From positions 207,330-271,329 of the forward strand of contig NZ_JAINFJ010000002.1 of assembly GCF_019966595.1 (NCBI RefSeq): DNA of 64,000 nt, written 5' to 3'. The DNA comes from Oricola indica. GTDB lineage: Bacteria > Pseudomonadota > Alphaproteobacteria > Rhizobiales > Rhizobiaceae. Shown one piece after another: positions 20,782-29,482 of the stretch. Position 1 is the stretch's first letter, and each line of letters opens with the position of its first letter. The notes beneath the pieces were generated by a model. The model was not told where the DNA came from. It saw only the letters and a list, made by a program, of their open reading frames with translations, and did no database searches. Both the position numbers and the translations under genes were made by a program.

Positions 20782-20919
20782 TTGGCGATATCGGACCGGC
20801 TCTTCATCCTGCTGTTCTTTCCCTCCCTGTTCATCAGCCTCGGGGTGTTCTTCTGGGGCGTCGGGCAGGTGTGGCGGGTCTCTATCGAGGACCGCGAATT
20901 GAAGAAGAAGCGAAGCTAG
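20782..20919 (+). CDS. 45-residue single-pass membrane protein, TTG start
   Basis: A short frame from TTG 20782 to TAG 20919. An excellent AGGGAGG lies six bases before the TTG. The product starts AISDRLFILLFFPSLFISLG, crosses the membrane once (about residues 7-30) and ends in a highly charged tail (EDRELKKKRS). This is the positive-inside pattern of a bitopic small protein. I know no family. It lies 184 bases after the second luxR on the same strand and may be independent. Confidence 0.62.
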   Translation: MAISDRLFILLFFPSLFISLGVFFWGVGQVWRVSIEDRELKKKRS

Positions 20920-21003
20920 TGCATTTCAGGTTGCAATAGCGCATGCGTCACCGCTTCCGCGCTTCACCGCGAAACCGGCGTTTCAGAACGTTTCTGGCTT
21001 CGT

Positions 21004-21708
21004 TCAAGAGGTGTCGGCGCAGGCCATGGCGTGACGCGCCAGGGCGTGGCACTCTTCCAGCACCCTATCGACCTCGAAACGCGGCCGCTTGCGGCGGCCG
21101 GGCGGACGGCCGGGCCGCATCGCCGAGAGGCGGATCGTCTTTCCCTGCGAGCGTCCTTCCCGCAATGCCTCGAGGGCCAGATCGCGCCGCGCCCGCCAGC
21201 GGGCAAGACGACGCGCCTGCGCGTCGAGATCGTCCAGCACCCGCTTCAGGACAGCCATGCGGCGGCAAAGGCCGGCCGCATCGACCGTGTCGTCGGGCAG
21301 CGCGGGGTCGGGAACGGGACAGGGTTCGGAAAATCCGATCGCGGTGATGCGCGGAAAGGACCGCGAATAGCGCCGGACCGGCCCGAGCGGGATCGCGGGC
21401 ATCGGGTCGATCACCGGAAATGACGGCATCCGCGCGGCTTCGCCGTTACGGCCCCGCGCCTTTCCGGCACGCGCCGGCGCATCGCTGCGCGCCGCCGGCA
21501 GCGCATATTTCAGGTTCCGCGCGACGATCACGACCAGCCGCCGGACGGCGGATTCGGCGGGACGCAGCATGCGCAACAGATGATTGCGCATGTGGCGCGG
21601 CAGCGTGGCGACCGCCCCGTTTCCGTCGATCCCGGCCAGGGTGAACAGCATCGCGACAATGCGCAGCAACGCATCACGATTCCGCTCGATCGCCAGTGGC
21701 CAGTTCAT
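21004..21708 (-). CDS. Hypothetical protein
   Basis: A 234-residue protein I do not recognise. It has a possibly helical N-terminus (NWPLAIERNRDALLRIVAMLFTLAG), a Pro-rich centre (PVIDPMPAIPLGPVRRYSRSFPRI) and an Arg-rich C-terminal half with a long likely helix (RMAVLKRVLDDLDAQARRLARWRARRDLAL, written here only as an example of its composition: Arg, Ala and Leu dominate). The ATG at 21708 was chosen over upstream codons because the sequence before it is Ser/Gln/Arg-rich and unlike coding sequence. It is divergent from the restriction-modification gene, with no functional link apparent. Confidence 0.6.
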   Translation of the reverse strand: MNWPLAIERNRDALLRIVAMLFTLAGIDGNGAVATLPRHMRNHLLRMLRPAESAVRRLVVIVARNLKYALPAARSDAPARAGKARGRNGEAARMPSFPVIDPMPAIPLGPVRRYSRSFPRITAIGFSEPCPVPDPALPDDTVDAAGLCRRMAVLKRVLDDLDAQARRLARWRARRDLALEALREGRSQGKTIRLSAMRPGRPPGRRKRPRFEVDRVLEECHALARHAMACADTS

Positions 21709-24084
21709 GGTCGATTGTGCCACCCGTTCGTTCCTTGCCGAGACCCCTTGACGCGTTTGCGAGGATGGTAAGGGCGGTGGCAGCAACGGTGGATAAAAAT
21801 TGCGACCTATACTCGCATTTGCGATAGAGATCGGAAAAGGCGATCGGGGGCGATGAGCGAATTACCTCAGGAAAACAGGGAAAAGCTTGAGAAGCTGATT
21901 GCCGATGCGACGGCGTCGGGCGGTTCCGAACTCGCCAATTACGGGATTTTCATCGAGCGGCTCTGTATCGCGCTGGACCTGCCGGCGCCGGAATTCGCCA
22001 CTGCCGAGAACCAGTTCAACGACTATGTGTTCGAACGCCGGGTCGACTTCAAGCATCCGGACGGCTCGCGCACGGCGGGGCGGATCGACTGCTACAAGCG
22101 CGGCTGTTTCGTTCTCGAAGCCAAGCAATCGGTCAAACGCGGCGCGAAGAAACCGAGTGCGGACCAGCTTCACCTGCTGCCGGAGGATGCGCTCCAGCAC
22201 AAGGCCGGGCATGCCAGGCAGGGCACCAAGCAATGGGACCAGATCATGCTGGCCGCCCGCAAGCAGGCCGAGGACTATGCGCGCGCCCTGCCCGTCGAAC
22301 ACGGCTATCCGCCCTTCCTGCTGATCGCCGATATCGGCAATGTGATCGAGGTCTATGCGGATTTTTCCGGACAGGGAAAGAACTATGCCCATTTCCCCGA
22401 CCGGCGGTCCTATCGGATCGCGATGGAGGATTTGCGGCAGGAGGAAATCCAGAAACGCCTGAGGGCGATCTGGACCGACCCGCATTCACTCGATCCGGCG
22501 AAACGGTCGGCGGAAGTGACGCGCGATATCGCAGAGCGGCTGGCGCGGATCGCCAAGCGGCTGGAGGGCAAGCACGACCCGAGGGACGTGGCCGAGTTTC
22601 TGATGCGTTGCCTTTTCACCATGTTCGCCGAGGATGTGGAACTGATCCCGAAACATTCCTTCGAAGAGCTGCTGGAAGGACTCAAGGACAGGCCGGATGC
22701 TTTCGTTCCGGCGCTGGAAAACCTCTGGAAGGTGATGGACGAAGGCGGCTACGAGCCGCGCATGATGACGCCGCTGAAGCGGTTCAACGGCTCGCTGTTC
22801 AAACGGCGCACGGCCCTGCCCCTCGATGCGGAAGGCATTCACGAATTGCGCGTGGCGGCGTCACGCGACTGGTCGGACGTGGAACCGGCGATCTTCGGCA
22901 CGCTGCTGGAGCGCGCGCTCGACCCGCGCGAACGCTCCAAGCTCGGCGCGCATTACACACCGCGCGCCTATGTCGAGCGGCTCGTCGTGCCAACGATCAT
23001 CGAGCCGCTGCGTGAAGAATGGGAGACCGTGCAGGAAACTGCTCAGGAGAAGCTGGCGGCGAAGAAGTTCAACGATGCCCGGCAACTGATCGACGATTTC
23101 CATCACAAGCTCTGCACGATCCGCGTGCTGGACCCGGCCTGCGAACCGGAAACTTCCTCTATGTCTCGCTGGAACTGCTGAAGAAGCTGGAAGGCGAGAC
23201 GCTGGAGGCGCTGGAAAACATCGAGGGCGATGTGGGCCTCGGCTTTCAGGGCGAAACCGTCAATCCGAGCCAGTTTTTCGGGCTGGAGATCAATCCGCGT
23301 GCCGTGGCAATTGCCGATCTCGTGCTGTGGATCGGCTTCATCAAGTGGCAGTTGAAGACAAGCGGGCTGAACGCGATCTCGGAGCCGATCCTGCACGCCT
23401 ACGGGACGATCCGGCACCAGGACGCTATCCTCGCCTATGACAAGAAGGCGTTGCGGCGCGACGCGCAAGGCAAGCCGCTTTCGCGCTGGGACGGAGTGAC
23501 GAGGAAGCTTCACCCGATCACCGGCGAGGACATTCCCGATCCGGATGCGACGGTAGAACTCTACGATTACGTCAATCCGCGCATCGCCGACTGGCCGGAG
23601 GCGGAATTCATCGTCGGCAACCCGCCCTTTATCGGCGGCAAGGACATGCGCGCCGAACTCGGCGACGGTTACGCGGAAGCCTGCTGGAAGGCGCGGCCGC
23701 ACATGCCGGGCGGCGCGGATTTCGTCATGCATTTCTGGGACGAGGCCGCACGCAGGCTGGCGCGCAAGGGCACGGCGAAGCAGCCGAACCCGCTCAAGCG
23801 CTTCGGCTTCATCACCACCAACTCGATCACGCAGACCTTCTCGCGCCGGGTGATCGAGAAATACCTTTCGGCGAAAGAACCGATCTCGCTCGTCTTCGCC
23901 GTGCCGGACCATCCGTGGATGAAAGCCGCCGACAAGGCGGCGGTGCGCATCGCGATGACGGTGGCGGAAAAGGGCGAGCATGAGGGCGTGCTGGCAGAGA
24001 CGGTGCGCGAGGACGGGCTGAACACGGATACGCCGCGCGTCGATCTGGAAAAGCGTGCAGGGAAGATCACGGCGAAGCTGACGG

Positions 24085-24690
24085 TTGGGGCGGATTTGGC
24101 GCTTGCGCGTCCATTGTTTGCAAATGACATGATCTCAAGCAGGGGCGTCGTTTTGCACGGTGCGGGTTTCTTGATCGCACAGTCCAAAGCAAAGACACTA
24201 GGCCTTGGTTCGGTACTAGGTATCGAGAAGGTTATTCGAGAATACCGAAACGGACGTGATATCGCTCAACGTCCGCGTGGGGTTATGGCCATCGACCTTT
24301 TTGGGCTCGAATCCAAGGAGGTTTTAAACCAGTTTCCCGCTGTTTATCAGCATGTTTTGGAACACGTTAAACCTGAAAGGGATCAAAACAAGCGTCCATC
24401 GCGGCGCGATAAGTGGTGGCTATACGGCGAGAACATACCCACAATGCGCCCAGTTCTATTCTCACAAGAGAAATATATTTCAACTATTGAAACATCACGT
24501 CATCGATTTTTCCTTTTTCTCAAATCCTCTATATTACCCGACAATAAACTCGTAAATATCGGTCTAGATGACGACGGTATTATTGCCGTTCTATCTTCTC
24601 GCTTGCACGTTACTTGGTCCATCTCCAAAGGCGGCTGGATGGGTGTGGGAAATGACCCGACATACCTGAAAACCCAAACGTTCGACCCCT
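24085..24690 (+). other. Low-GC target-recognition patch inside the restriction-modification gene
   Basis: About 600 bases have clearly lower GC and different codon use (AAATATATTT, TTTTTCCTTTTTCTC) than the flanking coding sequence. The reading frame stays open throughout. In this enzyme class the region after motif IV is the target-recognition domain, which recombines to change specificity. The borders are approximate. Confidence 0.6.
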
Positions 24691-24940
24691 TCCCCTTCCC
24701 GGCCTGCGTCACCGACGACAGCAATCCGGCGCTAAGAAAGAGGCTCGCCGAGCTCGGCGAGCGGCTCGACGCGTTCCGAAAGGAACGGCTGGAAAAGCAT
24801 GATTTCCTGACCATGACCGGGATTTACAATGTGCTGGAGCGGGTGCGCGAGCTGGAATGGGCCGATGCGGCGCGGCGGATGCCGGAGACAGTCGCACATG
24901 ATGACGAGGACCGGGCTGGAGAGAGTACCCCCACCCTTCA

Positions 24941-24963
24941 TCCCTCCCCTCAAGGGGGAGGGA
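24941..24963 (+). repeat. Palindromic repeat element inserted in frame
   Basis: TCCCTCCCC and GGGGAGGGA form a nine-pair hairpin around TCAAG. Together with the preceding CCCCCACCCTTCA, it looks like the small palindromic repeats scattered between genes in many alphaproteobacteria. Here it lies inside an ORF and adds the peptide STPTLHPSPQGGGK without breaking the frame. Confidence 0.5.
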
Positions 24964-25816
24964 AGACAGCGGCATCACCCGAAAGCGTTGAGACCGAACC
25001 GCGCGTGCCGCCGCTGACGGCTTCCGAGCGGGACATCTACGATGCCGGGCTGATCGCGGTGCTGAAGGATATTCACGACGAGATCGACCGCGCGGTGTTC
25101 GAGGCCTATGGCTGGAGCGATCTCGGCCAAAGGCTGATCGGCCGGCCCGGCGCGACCCTGCCCTCGCCGCACAAGAGCGAAGACCAGGAAGCAGCGGAGG
25201 AAGAGCTTCTGTCGCGGCTGGTGGCGCTCAACCTCGAACGCCAGGCGGAGGAACGGCGCGGACAGGTGCGCTGGCTGCGGCCCGACTACCAGATCGCCAA
25301 GCTCGGTCACAAGGTTTCGAAGGCGGAAGAGCAGATCGAGGCCGATATCGCCATCGCGGCGGCGGCCGCCGAGAAGCCGAAATGGCCTTCGCAGCCCTTC
25401 GACCAGATCCGCATCGTCAAGGACGTGCTGGCCAAGGCCGCCGCGCCCGCCTCGCCCGCCGAAGTGGCGGCGACTTTCGACGGGCGCAACACGCCCAAGC
25501 GCAAAGGCCGCGTCGACGAGGTGTTGAAGCTGCTCGCCGAAACAGGCGGCGCGCGAACCGGCGAACTGGACGGCGAGACGCGTTATTTCGTGGCGCGGTG
25601 AGGCGCATGCGGGGCGAAAGCCTTGTGCGCAAAGCCTCACATTCCTTCCCCGTCCTTCGGTAACCCCCAAATCCCCCCGATTTAATTCAAATGCGTTGAA
25701 TGCGGGAAGCACTGCTTAACCACGGATTCGGATTTCCCTTACGTCAGGCTGAAGATTCAGACTTTGTTCGCCAAGTGACGGCAAGATTTTGCAGAACAAG
25801 AACTAGGGGGCAGACC

Positions 25817-26533
25817 ATGCGTCTCGTCAAAATGATCGCAGCGATGGCGTTCTTCGCCGTCATTTTCGCTTTCGGCCCGGCTTCGGCCGCCGATTGGACC
25901 GTTAACCGCGTAAGCCAGCCGGCCAAATATACCGCTGACGGCAATACGTGGCATTTCATCAAGCGCGGAACGACGATTCCGAACGCGTCATGGATCAGCA
26001 CAGGCAGGGGCGGGCGCGTGGCGCTGCAGCGCGGCGACGATACCATGATGATCACCGGCTATTCGCTGATCGCCGCCGTGGAGCGGGGCACCGACGCCCG
26101 CCCGAAGACGACGCTGATCCAGCGTTACGGCAAGATGACCGTGGATGTCGAGAAACGCGGCTATGACCAGATGACGGTCAAGACGCCCTTCATGGCCGCC
26201 GTGGTCAAGGGCACCAAGTTCACCGTGACCGGCACCAAGCTGGCCTCCGACATCCGCGTCGCGCGCGGCCTTGTCGAGGTCGCCAACGTCAAGAGCGGGC
26301 ACAAGGCCTATGTGGGCGCGGGCGGCAAGGCCGAGATCGGCGAAGACGATCAGTCCATCGAGATCTCCGGTCGCAACACCGAGATGCTCACCTCCTCGAT
26401 CGCGGGCAGCAAGAACAATGCCGCCGAAGGCGCAGGCGCGAACGGTGCCGCCAATTCCGGCAATGCCAATGCGGGCCCGGGCAACAACAATGCCGGCGGG
26501 AACGGCAAAGGCAACGGCAACGGCAACAACTAG
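25817..26533 (+). CDS. Exported FecR-domain protein
   Basis: A 238-residue secreted protein. A Sec signal peptide (hydrophobic core IAAMAFFAVIFAF, cleavage near ASA-ADW) precedes a FecR-type beta-sandwich domain (about 60-185: TGRGGRVALQRGDD..., TVKTPFMAAVVKGTKFTVT). The tail is low complexity, made of Gly, Asn and Ala. The ATG at 25817 follows AGGGGG at good spacing. FecR-domain proteins often sit next to CHASE2 signalling proteins, as here (45 bases upstream), suggesting the pair works together at the periplasmic face. The role is otherwise unknown. Confidence 0.82.
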   Translation: MRLVKMIAAMAFFAVIFAFGPASAADWTVNRVSQPAKYTADGNTWHFIKRGTTIPNASWISTGRGGRVALQRGDDTMMITGYSLIAAVERGTDARPKTTLIQRYGKMTVDVEKRGYDQMTVKTPFMAAVVKGTKFTVTGTKLASDIRVARGLVEVANVKSGHKAYVGAGGKAEIGEDDQSIEISGRNTEMLTSSIAGSKNNAAEGAGANGAANSGNANAGPGNNNAGGNGKGNGNGNN

Positions 26534-26578
26534 CCGGCGCCACGCCTGACGAACCGCGAAAAGCCGGGGCGCCTGCCG

Positions 26579-29401
26579 ATGCGGTGGACAGCAATCAGAC
26601 GACGTGACCTGGTCTGCGCGGCGATGCTCGCGCTGATCCTCGCAGCCCAGGCACTGTCCCTGCTGGCCCCGCTCGACCGGTTCCTCGCGGACAAGCGGTT
26701 CGGCTTTTCCGACCGCCCGGTCTCGGGCGAGATCGCCTTCGTGGCGATCGACAAGAAGAGCCTCGACGCCGTCGGTGTCTGGCCGTGGCCGCGCAGCATC
26801 CATGCCGACATGACCGACCGGCTGCGGTCGCTCGGCGCGCGCGACATCGTTTTCGACATCGACTTCTCGACACCCTCGACGCCGGAAAACGACGCCGCAT
26901 TCGCGGCCGCCATAAAGCGCGCCGGCGGCACGGTGACGCTGCCGGTCTTCCTGCAGCATGACGACGCGGCATCGCACGAGGCGGGCGGGCTGATCACAGC
27001 GCCGATCCCCGAACTGGCGGAATATGCCTGGCTCGCATCGGTGAATGTGTTTCCGGATGCGGACGGCAGGGTGCGGCAGTTCCCGACCGGACTGCAGCTC
27101 GGCGAGGACCGTATCGACTCCATCCCCGCGAGCATCGCCGGGACGGCGGCAATCGACGACCCGGTCATCACCATCGATTTCGGCATCGACGCGGCCGGTT
27201 TCGACACGATCAGCGCGATCGACCTGCTGAACGGCACGATCGACAAGACGCGGATCGAGGGGCGAACGGTGGTGATCGGCGCGTTCGCGACCGAGTTGCG
27301 CGACTTCTACGCCGTTCCGAAATCCGAATTCATCGCCGGGGCGGTGTTGCAGGGCGTGGCGGCGGAGACATTGCTGGCGGGCCGCAACCTGACATCGCTC
27401 CACCCGATGGCCATCGCGCTGCCGGTGTTCCTGCTGTTGCTCGCGCTGCAATTCGGCCTGCCGCGCATGACGCCGGTGCAGGCCGTGCTCGCCTATGCCG
27501 CGCTTCCGCTGATCGCGGAGCCGACGGCGGTCGGCTTCTATCTTCTCCAGGGCCTGATGGTGCCGACGGCCTTCGTGCATGTCTCCGCGCTGACGGCGCT
27601 CGGCATGCGCTCGCTGGCGATGACGGCCTTCTTCCGCAGGCTGTCGAACGAGGCGAGGACGGACGCCGGCAATATGCGGCAGGTGCTGCAGCACGTCGTG
27701 CGCGAGAATTTCGACGCGATCATCGTCACCGACGAAAACGGGCGGGCGCTGCAGGTCAGCGACGCGGTGCAAGGGGTCTTCGGCCTCGACGACTTGCCAA
27801 GGAACGGCGCGGCGATGTCGGATTTCCTGCCGCCGGAGCTTTGCCGGGCCATCGGCAGGGCGATCGCGCGGGCGCGCGAGGATGACAGCCACCGGGCGGA
27901 GACCAGGACGCTTACCATGCCGATGGCGGGCGACGGATCGCTGCGCACCATCGAATACACGATCGGCATCTCGGAACTGCGCAAGGCGACCGAGGGCCGC
28001 CGCAAGGCGAACAGCGCGGGGCGCGGCCCGATTGTCGCCTGCCTGACGGCGCGCGACATCTCCGAGCGCCTCTCCTACGAGGAGAAACTGCGCTGGCTGT
28101 CCGACCGCGACGACCTGACCGGCGTATGGCGCCGCCACGCCTTTCTGCGGATCATCGACAGTGAGACGGCCAACACCGCGAAGGGCGGGTTCGCGATCGT
28201 CGCGTTCAACCTCCACCGGTTCAAGACGATCAATGTCACGCTCGGGCGCAATACCGGCAATGCCGTGCTGCGCAGCTTCGCGGAACGGCTGCAGGCAGCG
28301 GGTGGCCATGTGCTGGGCACGGCGCGCCTCGGCGGCGACACGTTCGCGGTTCTTCTCGGCGGCATCGAGAACGAGGCGGCGGCCTACGCCGCGGCGGAGA
28401 CACTCGCCGATGCGGTCAACGCGCCCTACCCCGTCGACCGCGGCAACGCCCGCATCGGCGTGCAGGGCGGCGTCGTCCTGTGCGATGTCGGGCATGGCGA
28501 ACCGGTCGCGGCGGAAATCCTGCTCGACCGTGCCGAGATCGCGCTCGACAAGGCGCGCATGACGGGCGGCTCGCGGATCGTCGCGTTCGACGAGGCGCTC
28601 GCGGCGCAGCGCATGCGCAGCCGGATCATCGAGCGCGACCTCTGGCATGCGATCGACCGCGGCCAGATCCACATCGCCTACCAGTTGCAGGTCGGGCTCT
28701 CCACCGGAGCGCCGCACGGCGCGGAGGCGCTGGCGCGCTGGACACATCCGCATCTCGGCAACGTGGCGCCGGACGAGTTCATCGCGGTCGCGGAGGCGAA
28801 CGGCTTCATCGGCGAACTCGGGCGCTGGATCCTGTTCACGGCCTGCCGCGAGGCGGCATCGTGGCCGGTCGGGATTCCGATCTCGATCAACGTCGCGCCG
28901 CAGCAGATCGCGAACGATGCCTTTCTCGACCATGTGCGCGCGGCCCTGGACGAAACGGGGCTGGCGCCGGAACGCCTGACCATCGAACTAATCGAAAGCG
29001 AGATGCTGGAAGGCGACGCCGGCCTGCTCGACCGCATCAAGACGCTGAAAGCGCTCGGCGTTTCGATCTCGCTCGACGATTTCGGCACCGGCTATTCGGG
29101 CATCGGCTATCTCTCCTGGCTGCGCTTCGACGAAATCAAGATCGACAAGCAGTTCATCAAGAACCTGACGACCAGCGTCGAGGCGCAGGGCATCGTCCGC
29201 GCTGTCGCCATGCTCGGCGACGCCTTCAACCTGAAGATCGTGTGCGAAGGCGTGGAGACCTACGAGCAGGAGGCATTCCTGCGGCTGATCGGATGCGATG
29301 TCGGCCAGGGCTATTACTATTCCCGCCCGGTCGATGCGGACACGTTCCGCGCATTGCTGGAAAAGAAGGACGGCCACGCGGCGATCGCCGTACCGGCCTG
29401 A
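26579..29401 (+). CDS. CHASE2-PAS-GGDEF-EAL membrane protein, likely c-di-GMP phosphodiesterase
   Basis: A 940-residue inner-membrane signalling protein. A first helix (about 12-30) leads into a periplasmic CHASE2 domain (to about 270). Three helices (about 275-345), a PAS domain (about 370-490), a GGDEF domain (about 505-660) and an EAL domain (about 675-930) follow. The GGDEF site reads GGDTF (584-588), losing the catalytic Glu, so cyclase activity is unlikely. The EAL domain keeps E716-A-L, IELIES, DDFGTGYS, KIDKQF and CEGVE, as expected for an active phosphodiesterase. It probably lowers c-di-GMP in response to a signal linked to the adjacent FecR protein. Confidence 0.9.
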   Translation: MRWTAIRRRDLVCAAMLALILAAQALSLLAPLDRFLADKRFGFSDRPVSGEIAFVAIDKKSLDAVGVWPWPRSIHADMTDRLRSLGARDIVFDIDFSTPSTPENDAAFAAAIKRAGGTVTLPVFLQHDDAASHEAGGLITAPIPELAEYAWLASVNVFPDADGRVRQFPTGLQLGEDRIDSIPASIAGTAAIDDPVITIDFGIDAAGFDTISAIDLLNGTIDKTRIEGRTVVIGAFATELRDFYAVPKSEFIAGAVLQGVAAETLLAGRNLTSLHPMAIALPVFLLLLALQFGLPRMTPVQAVLAYAALPLIAEPTAVGFYLLQGLMVPTAFVHVSALTALGMRSLAMTAFFRRLSNEARTDAGNMRQVLQHVVRENFDAIIVTDENGRALQVSDAVQGVFGLDDLPRNGAAMSDFLPPELCRAIGRAIARAREDDSHRAETRTLTMPMAGDGSLRTIEYTIGISELRKATEGRRKANSAGRGPIVACLTARDISERLSYEEKLRWLSDRDDLTGVWRRHAFLRIIDSETANTAKGGFAIVAFNLHRFKTINVTLGRNTGNAVLRSFAERLQAAGGHVLGTARLGGDTFAVLLGGIENEAAAYAAAETLADAVNAPYPVDRGNARIGVQGGVVLCDVGHGEPVAAEILLDRAEIALDKARMTGGSRIVAFDEALAAQRMRSRIIERDLWHAIDRGQIHIAYQLQVGLSTGAPHGAEALARWTHPHLGNVAPDEFIAVAEANGFIGELGRWILFTACREAASWPVGIPISINVAPQQIANDAFLDHVRAALDETGLAPERLTIELIESEMLEGDAGLLDRIKTLKALGVSISLDDFGTGYSGIGYLSWLRFDEIKIDKQFIKNLTTSVEAQGIVRAVAMLGDAFNLKIVCEGVETYEQEAFLRLIGCDVGQGYYYSRPVDADTFRALLEKKDGHAAIAVPA

Positions 29402-29410
29402 CAGCTCGGC

Positions 29411-29429
29411 GGGGCAAAACGCCCCCTTT
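29411..29429 (+). terminator. Hairpin after the EAL gene
   Basis: GGGGC, loop AAAAC and GCCCC are followed by CTTTCCC, ten bases after the stop. A short stem and a weak U-tract make it a moderate candidate. Confidence 0.45.
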
Positions 29430-29482
29430 CCCGCTCCGTTCGCCCGGCTTATAAGCAAACATCCGCAACCAACCGGTGATTG

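Larger units (their letters stand above)
21853..25601 (+). pseudogene. MmeI-like (type IIL) restriction-modification / DNA methyltransferase gene, frameshifted
   Basis: Two overlapping frames (21853-23181 and the one ending at 25601) join into one about 1,249-residue protein if a single G is restored near 23142. The N-terminal part has a PD-(D/E)XK-like nuclease core (D79, E89-A-K91 in GRIDC...FVLEAKQS) and the helical segment GAHYTPRAYVERLV. The SAM motif I reads DPAC, then shifts exactly where GTGNFL should follow. The second frame resumes with GNFLYVSLELL and has the amino-methyltransferase motif IV NPPF (23619-23630). A target-recognition region of low GC follows, then a C-terminal domain. 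The architecture fits single-chain enzymes that methylate adenine and cut DNA. As written, no full protein is made. It may be a real mutation, a phase-variable state or a sequencing error. Confidence 0.8.

Noticed and set aside
25988-28933. 981-codon minus-strand frame opposite the FecR and EAL genes
   Set aside because: It spans two well-supported genes, has extreme Arg/His/Asp content and no recognisable domain. It is a shadow of GC-rich coding sequence.
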